From Pseudomonadota bacterium (lineage in GTDB: Bacteria > Myxococcota_A > UBA796 > GCA-2862545), in NCBI GenBank assembly GCA_947505245.1, contig CANNIZ010000029.1, positions 1 to 50,806 of the forward strand: 50,806 nucleotides of DNA, written 5' to 3'. The notes beneath the pieces are model-generated. The model was not told the DNA's origin and ran no database searches. It saw only the letters and a program-made list of their open reading frames with translations. Below are positions 8,228 to 17,481 of the stretch, piece after piece (position 1 is the first letter of the stretch; every line of letters starts with the position of its first letter). Both the position numbers and the translations under genes were made by a program.

Positions 8228-8791
8228 ATGACCCTCGAATTCTTCTACGACGTCGCGAGCCCGTACACGTACCTTGCCACCACGCAGATCGAGGCGATCG
8301 CGGCCGACTGCAAGGCGAAGCTCGTGTGGCGCCCTTTCCTGCTCGGCGGCGTGATGAAGGCCACCGGGAACCGGCCTCCAGCCGAGCTGATGCCGCGCGC
8401 GCGGTACATGGCGAACGATTTGTTGCGGTGGAGCCGGTACTACGGCGTGCCGATGAACACGCTGTTTCCGATCTGGAATTCGCTGCTGCCGATGCGCGTC
8501 ATCGCGGGAACTCCGGAAGACCAGATCGCAGCGATCACCCACACCGTGTTTCGCGCCTACTGGGTCGATCAGAAGGATGTGAACGACCTCGCGGTGCTCA
8601 CCGACCTGGTCGGCGCCGACGCGGTCGCGCGGGCGAACGAGCAGTCCACCAAGGACCGCTTGCGAGCGAACACCGACGAGGCCGTGGCGCGCGGCGCGTT
8701 CGGCGCGCCCACGTTCTTCGTCGGGGAGGAGATGTACTTCGGCAACGATCGCCTGCCGTTCGTCGAACAGGCCCTGCGTGGGCAGCGCTAG
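8228..8791 (+). CDS. DsbA-family 2-hydroxychromene-2-carboxylate isomerase-like protein
   Basis: This 187-residue protein has a thioredoxin-like fold of the HCCA isomerase and kappa-class GST type. The N-terminal strand ends in YDVASPYTYLA, with Ser11 in the place of the DsbA active-site Cys. The C-terminal motif GAFGAPTFFVGEEMYFGNDRL is diagnostic. Family members use glutathione to isomerise aromatic ring-cleavage intermediates or conjugate other substrates. No aromatic degradation genes are nearby, so the substrate is open. Its stop overlaps that of the convergent selO gene by four bases. Confidence 0.85.
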   Translation: MTLEFFYDVASPYTYLATTQIEAIAADCKAKLVWRPFLLGGVMKATGNRPPAELMPRARYMANDLLRWSRYYGVPMNTLFPIWNSLLPMRVIAGTPEDQIAAITHTVFRAYWVDQKDVNDLAVLTDLVGADAVARANEQSTKDRLRANTDEAVARGAFGAPTFFVGEEMYFGNDRLPFVEQALRGQR

Positions 8792-10341
8792 GAGCTACAG
8801 GACAACATCGAGCATCCCGCCCGGTGCCGGGCCCATTCAGGGCGCCGCACGGCGTACGATCCCCTGCCCGGCTGCGGCGTGTACGGGTGCCTGAGGACGT
8901 CGAGGAGCTCGGCAATTCCAGACACGTCGCCCTGAGTGGCGCGGTCGATGGCTTCCTGGGCGAGCCAATTGCGCAGCACGTACAACGGGTTGACGGCGTT
9001 CATGCGCTCGCAGCGGGAGGCGTCGTCGACGCCGTCCAAGCGCGCGCGGGCCGCGTACCCGGCCAGCCACGCGAGCACCGCGGCGCGGTCGGCTTCAGCG
9101 AGAGGCTGGTACCAGGCGTCCGCGAGGGACGATGGGATCGAGGTGGGCGCGCCGGCGTCGAGAGGCACCTCGGCGAGGGCGCGAAAGAACAACGTCCAAT
9201 CGACCTCGGCCCGCGCGAGCACCTCGCGGAGGGCGTCGATCAGCGCCGCGTCGGGGGTCGCAAGGCCGAGCTTTGAGGCCATCATCGCGAGGTCGCGTGC
9301 GCGAAGGCCGTCGTGCAGCTCTTGCAGCGACGCTTCGAGCGGCGCGGGGTCGCCGATCAGCGGGAACAGGGCCTCTGCGAGGCGCGCGAGGTTCCACAAC
9401 GCGACCTGCGGCTGGGTGCCGTAGCGGTAGCGGCCACGGCCTTCGTCGGTGGTGTTGGGCGTCCAAGCGGGGTCATACGGCTCGAGCCAACCGTACGGGC
9501 CGTAGTCGATCGTGAGGCCGAGGATCGACATGTTGTCGGTGTTCATGACGCCGTGGACGAAGCCGACGCGCATCCACGCGGTGACGGTGGCGAGGGTACG
9601 TTCACCGACCTCGCGGAACAACGCGAGCATCGACGCGGGCGTACGCGCGCCGAGGTGCGGGAAATAGGCCTCGAGCACGAAGTCCGCGAGCTTGCCGAGG
9701 GAGGTGGGGTCGTTGCGCGCCGCGAAGATCTCGAAGTTCCCGAACCGGATGAACGTGGGCGCGACGCGGCAGACGACGGCGCCGGGTTCGTCCGCGGGGT
9801 GCCCGTCATAGAACATGTCGCGCAGCACGGGATCGCCGGTGGCGACGAGCGAGAGGGCGCGGGTGGTGGGGATGCCGAGGTGGTGCATGGCCTCGCTGCA
9901 GAGGAACTCGCGCACCGACGAGCGCAGCACCGCGCGACCGTCGCCGCCGCGGGAGTACGGCGTCGTCCCGGCGCCCTTGAGCTGCAGCTCGAAGCGGCCC
10001 GTCGGCGCGACGACCTCTCCGAGCGTGATCGCGCGCCCGTCCCCGAGCTGGCCTGCCCAGTTTCCGAACTGGTGGCCGCCGTAGCAGGCGGCGAACGGCT
10101 CCATGCCGGGGAGGAGGTCGTTTCCGCCAAAGACGTCGGCAAAGCGCTGGGACGCGGTGTGCCCAGCCGTGAGCCCGAGCGACTCGGCCACCTCGTCGGC
10201 GACGGCCAGCGTGCGCGGCGACCGCACCGGCGTGGGGCCGACGCGCGTGTAGGCGGCGCGCGCGACCTGACGCGGGACGTTCGCGAGATCCGGATCCGCT
10301 GGGAGGCGCCGAACGAACCGATTGTCGAACGTGAGGTTCAT
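8788..10341 (-). CDS. selO: Protein adenylyltransferase SelO (YdiU)
   Basis: The protein has 517 residues, as is usual for the family. It transfers AMP to Ser, Thr or Tyr of target proteins using a pseudokinase fold. Visible hallmarks are FAACYGGHQFGNWAGQLGDG, QLKGAGTTPYSRGGDGRAVL, REFLCSEAMHHLGIPTTRAL, GVMNTDNMSI and DYGPYGW. The C-terminus ends CSS, with Cys where animal SelO has selenocysteine. The ATG overlaps the stop of the upstream membrane-protein gene, so the two form an operon. I take this ATG rather than the longer open frame because MNLTFDNRFVRRLPAD is the family's normal N-terminus. Confidence 0.94.
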   Translation of the reverse strand: MNLTFDNRFVRRLPADPDLANVPRQVARAAYTRVGPTPVRSPRTLAVADEVAESLGLTAGHTASQRFADVFGGNDLLPGMEPFAACYGGHQFGNWAGQLGDGRAITLGEVVAPTGRFELQLKGAGTTPYSRGGDGRAVLRSSVREFLCSEAMHHLGIPTTRALSLVATGDPVLRDMFYDGHPADEPGAVVCRVAPTFIRFGNFEIFAARNDPTSLGKLADFVLEAYFPHLGARTPASMLALFREVGERTLATVTAWMRVGFVHGVMNTDNMSILGLTIDYGPYGWLEPYDPAWTPNTTDEGRGRYRYGTQPQVALWNLARLAEALFPLIGDPAPLEASLQELHDGLRARDLAMMASKLGLATPDAALIDALREVLARAEVDWTLFFRALAEVPLDAGAPTSIPSSLADAWYQPLAEADRAAVLAWLAGYAARARLDGVDDASRCERMNAVNPLYVLRNWLAQEAIDRATQGDVSGIAELLDVLRHPYTPQPGRGSYAVRRPEWARHRAGCSMLSCSS

Positions 10342-11336
10342 GTGGCGACCTGCCTGGCTTTGAATTGCGCGATCACGTGCTCGATGCGGAACAACGCGAA
10401 CGCCCCGAGCAGGACCCCGAACCACAGCGTCGCGATGCGGATCAGCAGCGCCGCGGCCAACGCCTGGCCGTGCGTGAGATCGGGCACCGCGGTGAGCGCG
10501 CCACCGATCAACACGCCGTCCGCCATGCCGAGCCCGCCTGGCGAGGGGCCGCCGAACACCGTGGCGAACGAGTAAAGGAACGTGCAGGCCCCGATCGACG
10601 CCTTGACGTCGAGCCCGCGAAACACGAGCCAGTAGCCCAAACATTCGGCCCACCAGGCGACGAGCGAGACGCCGGTGAGCGCGAACAGCGAGCCAGGTGA
10701 AAGGCACACCCGGAGCGCGCGGTAGGTGTCGGTCAGGCGATCGGCGATGGCGGCGAACCCGACACGGCGTACCAGCCCGATGAGCGCCATCGACGCGGTC
10801 TGCGACGCGACGAGCGCCAGGAACAGGGCAGACGCGATGCCGGTGCCGGCGACGAGCTTGACGCCGTCCGCCATGTACGTCGAAACGCCCATCGCAGCGA
10901 GGATCAGCACGGCGAGACCGTCCGTTCCACGCTCAGCGATGAGGGCTGGCACCGTGCGCTCGTACGGCGCGCCGACGAGAGCGCGGATCAGCCACGGTTT
11001 GAGGACCTCTCCGACTTTTCCGGGGCTGATGACCATCGCGATGCCGCACAAGAACACCCACGCGTTCGTCTCGTGGGGGACGTCGATATCGACCTTCTTC
11101 AACAGCCACGCCCACTTCGCGTAGCGCGACCCGTAGTTAACGAGCGTGAGCAGCAGCACGGGTACGTAAAGACCCCATCGGAAGCCTTCAAGTTCGGCCG
11201 CGGTCTCGTGGTACCCGGTGAACAGCGCGTACGCGGCGAAGCCGAGCACCGTGACGCCGAGCGCGACGGCTACCCAGCGCCGAAACCTTGAGATCACATC
11301 GGCGGCCGAGAGTTCCATCGCGCAATCGACTATCAT
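10338..11336 (-). CDS. Lysylphosphatidylglycerol synthase TM region-like (UPF0104) membrane protein
   Basis: The protein has 332 residues with about eight hydrophobic segments. It carries the family motifs SPGKVGEVLKPWL and GGPSPGGLGMADG. Such proteins resemble the flippase half of MprF/AglD and are thought to move lipids or lipid-linked groups across the membrane. No aminoacyl-transferase domain is fused. It is the first gene of a two-gene operon with selO, joined by a four-base overlap. The start is uncertain: ATG at 11336, or ATG at 11318, neither with a strong ribosome site. The gene diverges from the GAF protein gene. Confidence 0.8.
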   Translation of the reverse strand: MIVDCAMELSAADVISRFRRWVAVALGVTVLGFAAYALFTGYHETAAELEGFRWGLYVPVLLLTLVNYGSRYAKWAWLLKKVDIDVPHETNAWVFLCGIAMVISPGKVGEVLKPWLIRALVGAPYERTVPALIAERGTDGLAVLILAAMGVSTYMADGVKLVAGTGIASALFLALVASQTASMALIGLVRRVGFAAIADRLTDTYRALRVCLSPGSLFALTGVSLVAWWAECLGYWLVFRGLDVKASIGACTFLYSFATVFGGPSPGGLGMADGVLIGGALTAVPDLTHGQALAAALLIRIATLWFGVLLGAFALFRIEHVIAQFKARQVAT

Positions 11337-11357
11337 GCCAATGGAGGATGGGCGCAG

Positions 11358-12107
11358 ATGCGTCGGTGGTCCATTGGGGCGCGCGGGCAGGCGCCTGTAC
11401 AGGTCGAAGCGAATTCGTGGCTCGTCGCGTTGGGCCTGGGGCTCGAGCGCTTGGACGAGGCCGACGGGATCGAGCGCCTCGCCTGTGAGGTGCTTCAGAA
11501 CGGAACGGTCATCGTTCGCGACATCTCGAACGGCAACAGCTTCGTCGTGCAGCCACTCGGCGTCGAGGTTGCCGAAGAGGATGACGTCACCGATGACGAC
11601 TTCGGCAGCGAGCCGATCGAGGTCACCGGTGAAGCCGACCGCAGCGTCCTTATCGCCGAAGCGAACACCATCGACGGCGCGTGTGAGGCCGCGATGGACT
11701 CTGCGCGGCAGATGGTTGGCTGCGAGAGCGGTGCAGTGCTCCTGTTAAGCGGAGACGTGCTCGAATTTTCCGCCTCGTTCGGTCCAAAATCGGATGAGGT
11801 GAAGATGCTCACGGTGCCCGCCGGTCAAGGCATCGCCGGGTACGCCATGGCCAAGCGGCGCATCGTCATCCTCCAGTCAGCCAGGGACGACGTACGCCAT
11901 TTTCCCGGTGTGGACGAGGCCGTCGAAGGTGAGACGCGCGCCCTGGCAGCGTTCCCGATCCTCCACGATGGCGTCGTCCTGGGCGCGATCGAATTGCTCA
12001 ACCTGCCGGAAGGCGCGCGGTTCTCCCGCGCCGCCGTGCACCAGGTTCACGTCGTCTCCCAGCGGCTGGGCTCGCGAATCGCGGCGCTCCGCGCGCTCGG
12101 AAACTAG
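11358..12107 (+). CDS. GAF-domain protein
   Basis: This is a 249-residue soluble protein. Residues from about 95 to 245 form a GAF domain: a helix (GACEAAMDSARQMVGCESG), a strand (AVLLLSGDVLEF), the loop VPAGQGIAGYAMAKRR, and the end AFPILHDGVVLGAIELLN. The first 90 residues are acidic, contain short beta-like stretches, and are not recognised. There is no output domain, so it may act as a free ligand-binding or adaptor protein. GGAGG lies ten bases upstream of the ATG. Confidence 0.72.
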   Translation: MRRWSIGARGQAPVQVEANSWLVALGLGLERLDEADGIERLACEVLQNGTVIVRDISNGNSFVVQPLGVEVAEEDDVTDDDFGSEPIEVTGEADRSVLIAEANTIDGACEAAMDSARQMVGCESGAVLLLSGDVLEFSASFGPKSDEVKMLTVPAGQGIAGYAMAKRRIVILQSARDDVRHFPGVDEAVEGETRALAAFPILHDGVVLGAIELLNLPEGARFSRAAVHQVHVVSQRLGSRIAALRALGN

Positions 12108-12128
12108 CCGTACAACGGACGCGTAGCG

Positions 12129-13100
12129 CTATTCGACCTCGAGCCTGCGCGCCTGTTCGCCCATGGTGCGCCACCGCTCCGGCCACGCTGAGACCAGATC
12201 GTTCTCGCGTGCGAGGGCGAGCGCGCGGATCAGCGAGCGCCGGGCTTCGACCACGTCGCCCGTGAGCTCGTGCACGATGGCGAGATCCGCGAGCGCGAGC
12301 GCGAGGAGATCTCCGCAGTCGTCTGTGGGCTCCGCGTCGTGTGCGGCCCGCTCGAGCCGGGTCTGCGCGAGCGCAAAGTCCTCGAGGCGGATCGCGATCG
12401 AGCCTGCTGCCCAAGCGGCCGACACCTGCTGCCTGACGGTGCCCGTGTGCGCGTGACGGCGCGCGGCGTTCTCCCAGGCCTCCAGGGCGTCTTCGTGGCG
12501 CTCGAGCAACTCGAGCACGACCGCGAGATCGTGAAACACCTTGCCGCCGAGCGCATCGAGCTCGTGTTCCGCGGCGAGGTCGGCCGCCATGTGCAGCCAG
12601 CTCGCCTTGTCCTCGTTCGTGCGCGAAGTCGTCGCGAGCAGGCAGCACGCGTCGATCGCCTCTTCCCAGGCGCCGTTTTCGCGCGCCCAGTCGAGGTAGT
12701 CCCGGAGGCCTTCGGTGGCGCCCGCTGCCGATCCGACGGGGTCGCGGCCGTACGACGCTTCGCCGTACGGATCGTCGCGATCCTGCGGCGCCTCGGCTTC
12801 GGCCACGAGCAAGCGCGCGTTGGCGGCCTGGTACCGGCGGGCGACGTCAGGCCGCTCCGCGTAGGGCATACCGCGCCGGGCGTGGTGCATCGCGTCGCGT
12901 GCCGCGTCGAGGTCCTTGCGACGCAGGTGGCAGCGCGCCAACATGCATCGCGCGATCACCTCGGAGCCGCGATCGCCCTTCTCCTGCGCGCGTTCGAGCA
13001 GGTCTTCGTACGCCGAGCGCGCGACGGCGAGGCGGCCAGCTTCGTACAAGGCGTCGGCGTGATCGACGAGGGAGCGCAGCGTGGGGACGAGAGCGGACAT
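12129..13100 (-). CDS. TPR-like repeat protein
   Basis: The 323-residue protein is almost wholly alpha-helical, with tetratricopeptide-like pairs such as ADALYEAGRLAVARSAYEDL, IARCMLARCHLRRKDLDAAR, LAVVLELLERHEDALEAWEN and ALADLAIVHELTGDVVEARR. There is no signal peptide or membrane helix, so it should be a cytosolic scaffold. I start at the ATG giving MSALVPTLRS; an in-frame ATG six codons upstream is also possible. It is convergent with the GAF gene and divergent from bolA. The partner is unknown. Confidence 0.7.
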   Translation of the reverse strand: MSALVPTLRSLVDHADALYEAGRLAVARSAYEDLLERAQEKGDRGSEVIARCMLARCHLRRKDLDAARDAMHHARRGMPYAERPDVARRYQAANARLLVAEAEAPQDRDDPYGEASYGRDPVGSAAGATEGLRDYLDWARENGAWEEAIDACCLLATTSRTNEDKASWLHMAADLAAEHELDALGGKVFHDLAVVLELLERHEDALEAWENAARRHAHTGTVRQQVSAAWAAGSIAIRLEDFALAQTRLERAAHDAEPTDDCGDLLALALADLAIVHELTGDVVEARRSLIRALALARENDLVSAWPERWRTMGEQARRLEVE

Positions 13101-13198
13101 GGTTGCCAAGCATAGCACCGGGCGAGCCGAGATCGGTCGGAACGCTTGACCCGCGCGCCGGGGTGGATAGCGAGAGCGTCTTTGCTACTGGAGGTCCT

Positions 13199-13447
13199 GT
13201 GTTCCAGGCTGAACGGATTCGAACGATCCTCGAAGAGAAGCTCCCGGCGTGTACGGCGCTCGTGCGCGATGACGCGAACGACGGGGAACACTTCTCGGCG
13301 GAGGTCACGTCGTCGGCCTTCGCAGGGCTCAACCTCGTGCGCCAACACCAGCTGGTGTACGGCGCGCTGGGCGACCACATGCGCAGTGATATCCACGCGC
13401 TGCAACTCAAGACTTACTCCCCAGAAAACTGGCCTCACAAAGGATGA
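13199..13447 (+). CDS. BolA family protein
   Basis: This 82-residue protein has a GTG start preceded by CTGGAGG. The family pattern is clear: an N-terminal helix (ERIRTILEEKL), DGEHFSAEVTSSAFAGLNLV, QHQLVYGALGDHM and the end HALQLKTYSPENW. It matches the IbaG/YrbA-like branch. BolA proteins pair with monothiol glutaredoxins to handle [2Fe-2S] clusters, and the next gene is exactly that, overlapping or abutting this stop. This supports a joint role in iron-sulfur trafficking. Confidence 0.88.
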   Translation: MFQAERIRTILEEKLPACTALVRDDANDGEHFSAEVTSSAFAGLNLVRQHQLVYGALGDHMRSDIHALQLKTYSPENWPHKG

Positions 13448-13452
13448 ATCCG

Positions 13453-13770
13453 ATGTCCGACACCAATGCCGCAATCAAGGACCTGATCGAGAAGAACCGC
13501 GTCGTCGTGTTCATGAAGGGAACGCCGGATCAGCCGCAGTGTGGCTTTTCGCAGCGCGTGGCGATGATCGTGAAGGCGCTCGGCGTTCCGTTCGCCTCCG
13601 TCGACGTGATCGGGCAGCCCGAATTCCGCGACGCGATCAAGACGTACTCGAACTGGCCCACCATTCCGCAGCTCTACATCGACGGCGCGTTCGTCGGCGG
13701 GTCCGACATCGCGTACGAGATGTACCAGTCCGGTGAACTCCAGAAGATGATCGACACGAAGCCCGCGTGA
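13453..13770 (+). CDS. grxD: Monothiol glutaredoxin (Grx4 type)
   Basis: This 105-residue protein contains the CGFS active site (PQCGFSQRV), the upstream VVVFMKGTPD strand and Lys, the TIPQLYIDGAFVGGSDI block and a C-terminal helix. These are the features of single-domain CGFS glutaredoxins that carry a [2Fe-2S] cluster with glutathione. I prefer the second ATG because AAAGGA lies about eight bases before it. The first ATG at 13444 would overlap the bolA stop as ATGA. It sits between bolA and the EVE gene in one operon. Confidence 0.92.
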   Translation: MSDTNAAIKDLIEKNRVVVFMKGTPDQPQCGFSQRVAMIVKALGVPFASVDVIGQPEFRDAIKTYSNWPTIPQLYIDGAFVGGSDIAYEMYQSGELQKMIDTKPA

Positions 13771-14258
13771 GGAAGTCGCGCGCCGCGCCCAGCCTGGGCT
13801 GTTTCCTCGCCAAGTCCGAGCCGGGCGTGTACTCGATCGACGATCTCGCCCGAGACGGCAAGACGGCGTGGGAGGGTGTGCGCAACTACCTGGCGCGCAA
13901 CACGCTGCGGTCGGCAAAGAAGGGCGACCTCGTCCTGTTCTACCACAGCAACGCCGAGCCTTCGGGCGTAGTCGGCGTCGCAAAGGTCGCGCGCGAGGCG
14001 TACCCGGACCCGTGCCAGTTCATCGCCGGCCACGCGTACGAGGACCCGGCGAGCAAGCCGGACGAACCACGCTGGTCGACGATCGACCTCGCCTTCGTCG
14101 AGAAATTCCCGTCGACGGTTTCGCTCGCGGCATTGAAGGAAGACGCCGCGTTGCAGGGCCTCGAGGTCGCGCGCAAGGGCTCGCGGCTGTCGGTGCATCC
14201 CGTGTCGCAGGCCCACTTCGAGCACATCGTCGCGCTCGGTCGCAAGAAGAAGCGCTGA
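13767..14258 (+). CDS. EVE domain protein
   Basis: The 163-residue protein is an EVE (PUA-like) domain protein of the THYN1 type. Recognisable blocks are FLAKSEPGVYSIDDLARDG, WEGVRNYLARNTLR, KKGDLVLFYHS, GVVGVAKV and the C-terminal LSVHPVSQAHFEHIV. The fold has an aromatic pocket for modified bases. The GTG start overlaps the glutaredoxin stop (GTGA). No restriction gene is nearby, so a housekeeping role in RNA or DNA modification seems likelier than phage defence. Confidence 0.85.
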   Translation: MRKSRAAPSLGCFLAKSEPGVYSIDDLARDGKTAWEGVRNYLARNTLRSAKKGDLVLFYHSNAEPSGVVGVAKVAREAYPDPCQFIAGHAYEDPASKPDEPRWSTIDLAFVEKFPSTVSLAALKEDAALQGLEVARKGSRLSVHPVSQAHFEHIVALGRKKKR

Positions 14259-14317
14259 AAGCTGCAGGCCAACGAGGCAGGGTCGAACCGTAGTAAGGTA
14301 GGGCCTGAGGTTCGACG

Positions 14318-16492
14318 ATGGTTGCGCTGAAGCGGGCCTGGGCGTGGCTGATGGTTCCGCCGCCCCTCGGCGACGAGAGGCATTTGCGTCGGGCGACCCT
14401 GCAGCTTCGGATCGTACGGTTCCTGCTGGCGTCGATTCCGGTCGTCTTCGCGCTGTCCATGCTCGGCCCGAACAACACGCTCGGACCGAACCTCGCCGTG
14501 TACCTGCCGCTGACGCTGCTGTTGCTCGGTGTCGTTGCGTTTGTGCAAAGGGGTTGGTTCGACGTCGCAGGTTGGATGATCAGCAGCATCATCTGGCTGT
14601 TCGTCACGGCGGCGACGGTGGCGTTTGGTGGCCTCCCTGCGAACAACGCGGCCGCCTACGTCATCGTGGTGATGGTGGCCGGAGCAGCGCTCGGCCCGCG
14701 CCCAGCGGCGTTCTTCGCGGTGCTCTCGGCCCTGGCGGCGGGTGCGATCGCGTGGGCCGAGCTTGCGGGCTTGCTGCCCGCGCCCCTCGTCCCGGTCACG
14801 CTGCTGAACGCGTGGATCTCGGTCACGATCACATTCCTCCTCGCCGCCGTGCTGCACAACCTCTCGATTCGCGACCTCGACGGGGCCCTCACGGCGGCCT
14901 CCCAGGCGTTCGCGCGGCAGCAGAAGACCCAGTGGGAAAACGAGACGCGGGGGCTTCACGGCGCGGCGCTCGCGCAGCTCGCCGAGCGGGCGTTGCTCGT
15001 GCCGGACGCGAAGACGTTCTGCCAGGAGGCTGCGAGCGTCGCGGCGTCGTTGTTGTCGGTCGAATTCGTGTTCCTCGTCGAGGTCAGCGCTGAGGGCGAG
15101 GCGTCGCTGGTCGGACTTCACGGGCGCGACGCGGTGGGGACTTCCATCGCTGTGGCAGGGACGCCGCTCGCCGAGGTTCCGGTTTGCGCGCTTCGCCTCG
15201 ATGTCGCTGATCTGCGTGCGCTCATCGAGCGGCTGGGCGCGGGCCCCGTCGGAGGCGGGCTCCTCGTGCCGGTGCGCGGGAGGTCGAACGGGCGGGGCTT
15301 CCTCGGCGTCGCAACCGACGGGCCACGCACGTTTACGCGCGCCGAGGAGCAATTCCTCGGCACGCTCGCGAGCCTCATCGGCACGTTGTTCGAGCGCGAG
15401 GTCGCGACCGATCGCGCGCAACGGGCGCAGCAATTCGAGGTGTTGGGGCGCCTGGCGAGCGGCGTCGCCCACGACTACAACAACCTGCTCACCGTGATCA
15501 TGGGCACCTCTGACGTGCTGCGAAGCGAGATGAGCGCCGCCCGACGCGCCTCGCTCGTGGACGACCTCGACCACGCCGCCGAAAGCGCCCGACTCCTAAC
15601 GCGCCAATTGATGGCATTCAGCGGGAAGCAGGTGATCACGATTGGGCGGCTCGACCTCGCAGCTCACGTGGGCGACATGTTCGCGATGATGCGCCGGCTG
15701 GTGGGCGACAGCTACGTGTTGGACGTCGTGGTGCCGCCCTCGCCCGTGTACGTCGACGCTGATCGCGGAAGCATCGATCAGATCGTGTTCAACCTGCTCG
15801 TCAACGCACGCGACGCCATGCCCGATGGAGGCACGATCGAGATCGTCGTGGAAGCGCCAGGGGACGGTGTCGTCCTGTTGCAGGTCCGCGACGATGGCGT
15901 CGGCATGGACGCTGCGACGCAGGGACGGATGTTTCAGCCGTTCTTCACGACGAAGCCGCAGGGCACGGGGCTTGGCCTCGCGACGGTCGCGGACATCGTG
16001 CGGCGGCACGGGGCCACGATCGACGTGGCCACGACGCTTGGGGACGGCGCGACGTTCACCGTGCGTTTTCCGGAGGCCCGCGCCGAGTGCGGGACCGTCG
16101 GGGCCAAAGAGCCTGACGGCGAACGGCACGGGCGGGTGCTGCTCGCCGAGGACCACTCGCTCGTCCGCGCAGGCACCACCCAGATGTTGCACAGCCTCGG
16201 GTACGACGTGGTGGGCGTGGGATCGGGTCGCGAGGCTCGCGATCGGCTGCTGAAGGACCACAACTTCGTCATCCTCGTGACCGACGTCTCGATGCCCGAC
16301 GGCGACGGTCGTCAGCTGGTGCAGGAGCTGTTTCTCGACGGTCACAAGCTGCCGGTGTTGTTCATCAGCGGGTATACGGAGGAGGGGCCGGCAAGCCCGA
16401 TGGGCGTGAGCGGGTTCCTCGCCAAGCCGTTCACCCGCGAGGAGCTTCGGGTGGCGCTTTTGACCTGCCTAAGCGCGAGTGAACCGGTCTGA
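14318..16492 (+). CDS. Hybrid sensor histidine kinase with GAF and receiver domains
   Basis: The protein has 724 residues. Five or six membrane helices occupy about 30-180. A GAF-like domain spans about 215-360. The dimerisation helix carries the phospho-acceptor His385 in GVAHDYNNLL. The ATPase domain has its N-box at N492 (FNLLVNARDAMPDGG), then DDGVGMD and GTGLGLATV. A C-terminal receiver has EDH, the phospho-acceptor Asp656 (TDVSMPDGDG), and Lys703 (AKPF). The membrane part has short loops, so a membrane or quinone signal is more plausible than a periplasmic ligand. No cognate regulator is adjacent. Confidence 0.92.
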   Translation: MVALKRAWAWLMVPPPLGDERHLRRATLQLRIVRFLLASIPVVFALSMLGPNNTLGPNLAVYLPLTLLLLGVVAFVQRGWFDVAGWMISSIIWLFVTAATVAFGGLPANNAAAYVIVVMVAGAALGPRPAAFFAVLSALAAGAIAWAELAGLLPAPLVPVTLLNAWISVTITFLLAAVLHNLSIRDLDGALTAASQAFARQQKTQWENETRGLHGAALAQLAERALLVPDAKTFCQEAASVAASLLSVEFVFLVEVSAEGEASLVGLHGRDAVGTSIAVAGTPLAEVPVCALRLDVADLRALIERLGAGPVGGGLLVPVRGRSNGRGFLGVATDGPRTFTRAEEQFLGTLASLIGTLFEREVATDRAQRAQQFEVLGRLASGVAHDYNNLLTVIMGTSDVLRSEMSAARRASLVDDLDHAAESARLLTRQLMAFSGKQVITIGRLDLAAHVGDMFAMMRRLVGDSYVLDVVVPPSPVYVDADRGSIDQIVFNLLVNARDAMPDGGTIEIVVEAPGDGVVLLQVRDDGVGMDAATQGRMFQPFFTTKPQGTGLGLATVADIVRRHGATIDVATTLGDGATFTVRFPEARAECGTVGAKEPDGERHGRVLLAEDHSLVRAGTTQMLHSLGYDVVGVGSGREARDRLLKDHNFVILVTDVSMPDGDGRQLVQELFLDGHKLPVLFISGYTEEGPASPMGVSGFLAKPFTREELRVALLTCLSASEPV

Positions 16493-16500
16493 GGTCGCGT

Positions 16501-17481
16501 TCAGCGCGTCACAGCGTGGGCCACCGCCCGACCGAAGTCTTCGGCCTTGTGTACAAGATCGATACGCAATTCGGCGACGAGCGTGAACACGCCCGTCTCT
16601 TCGCGGAACCGCATCCCCAGGTCGCCCGGGTCGTGCGTCCACGCGCCCATGTCTTTCAGGAGCGACTCCGTGCCCGCCGGATCGTCGGCTTGCTCGTCGG
16701 TCCATGCGCGCTCGATAAGCGCGTCCGCCGCGTCTTTACCGACCCGACCGGTGTCGCCGAGCCACCGAAACCACTTCGCCGCGAGGAACCGGATCGACAG
16801 CGTCCACGGCCCCTGAGCCGGGTACGGGTGCGGGCCCACGCGGATGCCGATGTCAGCGAGGGCGTCGCCGGCGCGCCGCTCGAGCGCCCAGTCGGCTCCG
16901 CGGAGATCGCCAGGGACAAAGCGCGCGAGACCGACCGGGTACGCGGACGCCCAGGGCGTCGCCGGGATCACGGCGGCCTGCGACCGCCGCACGGGCCTTC
17001 CGCCGGCCTGCTTGTCGTACGTGGAGCCGAGATCGCCGTAGCTGTGCAATTCGACGAGCCCGCGCGCGCCTTCGCTCACCCGCCGCACCTCGCCAAGGGC
17101 CGCCCGGTACCACGCTTCGAGGGCGGGCTCCGCGCCGGGCGCGAGGTGTTCCCTCGCCCAGCCGTCGAGCGCGCCCTTGCCGAACAGCGTCTCTTTCGCT
17201 TCGACGCGACCCTTCCAGCCGCGGTTCAGGTCCATCAGGCCGCGCGGGAGGAGCGGACGGATGCCCACGCGACCGCTGGCCCTCGCAGCGGCGTCCAGGG
17301 CCTCCCGGCTGCCCTCGTCGTGCCACTCGGCGACACGCGCTTCGAGCTCCTGCTGCACAGCGGCGTCGGAGTCGACGAACGGCGAGGCCATGGTGAACTC
17401 GGCGTAGCCGTGGGGGGCCGTAAACACGACGTCGTTCTTGCCCGGGATCTCGACGACGGCTGGCTCGGGGCGGGGAAACAT
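16501..17481 (-). CDS. N-formylglutamate amidohydrolase-like protein
   Basis: This 326-residue protein has the zinc-amidohydrolase landmarks of the family. FTAPHGYAEF near the N-terminus corresponds to the SxPHxG motif, LMDLNRGW to the DxNR motif, and LVELHSYGD to the DLHS motif. Family members release glutamate from N-formylglutamate in histidine breakdown, but many relatives act on other N-acyl or peptide substrates. No hut genes are present. The C-terminal half is long and not recognised. It diverges from the M18 peptidase gene across 85 bp. Confidence 0.65.
   Translation of the reverse strand: MFPRPEPAVVEIPGKNDVVFTAPHGYAEFTMASPFVDSDAAVQQELEARVAEWHDEGSREALDAAARASGRVGIRPLLPRGLMDLNRGWKGRVEAKETLFGKGALDGWAREHLAPGAEPALEAWYRAALGEVRRVSEGARGLVELHSYGDLGSTYDKQAGGRPVRRSQAAVIPATPWASAYPVGLARFVPGDLRGADWALERRAGDALADIGIRVGPHPYPAQGPWTLSIRFLAAKWFRWLGDTGRVGKDAADALIERAWTDEQADDPAGTESLLKDMGAWTHDPGDLGMRFREETGVFTLVAELRIDLVHKAEDFGRAVAHAVTR

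Noticed and set aside
13767..14258. Phage-defence EVE nuclease
   Set aside because: The protein is a lone EVE domain with no nuclease or helicase partner, and sits in an iron-sulfur operon.
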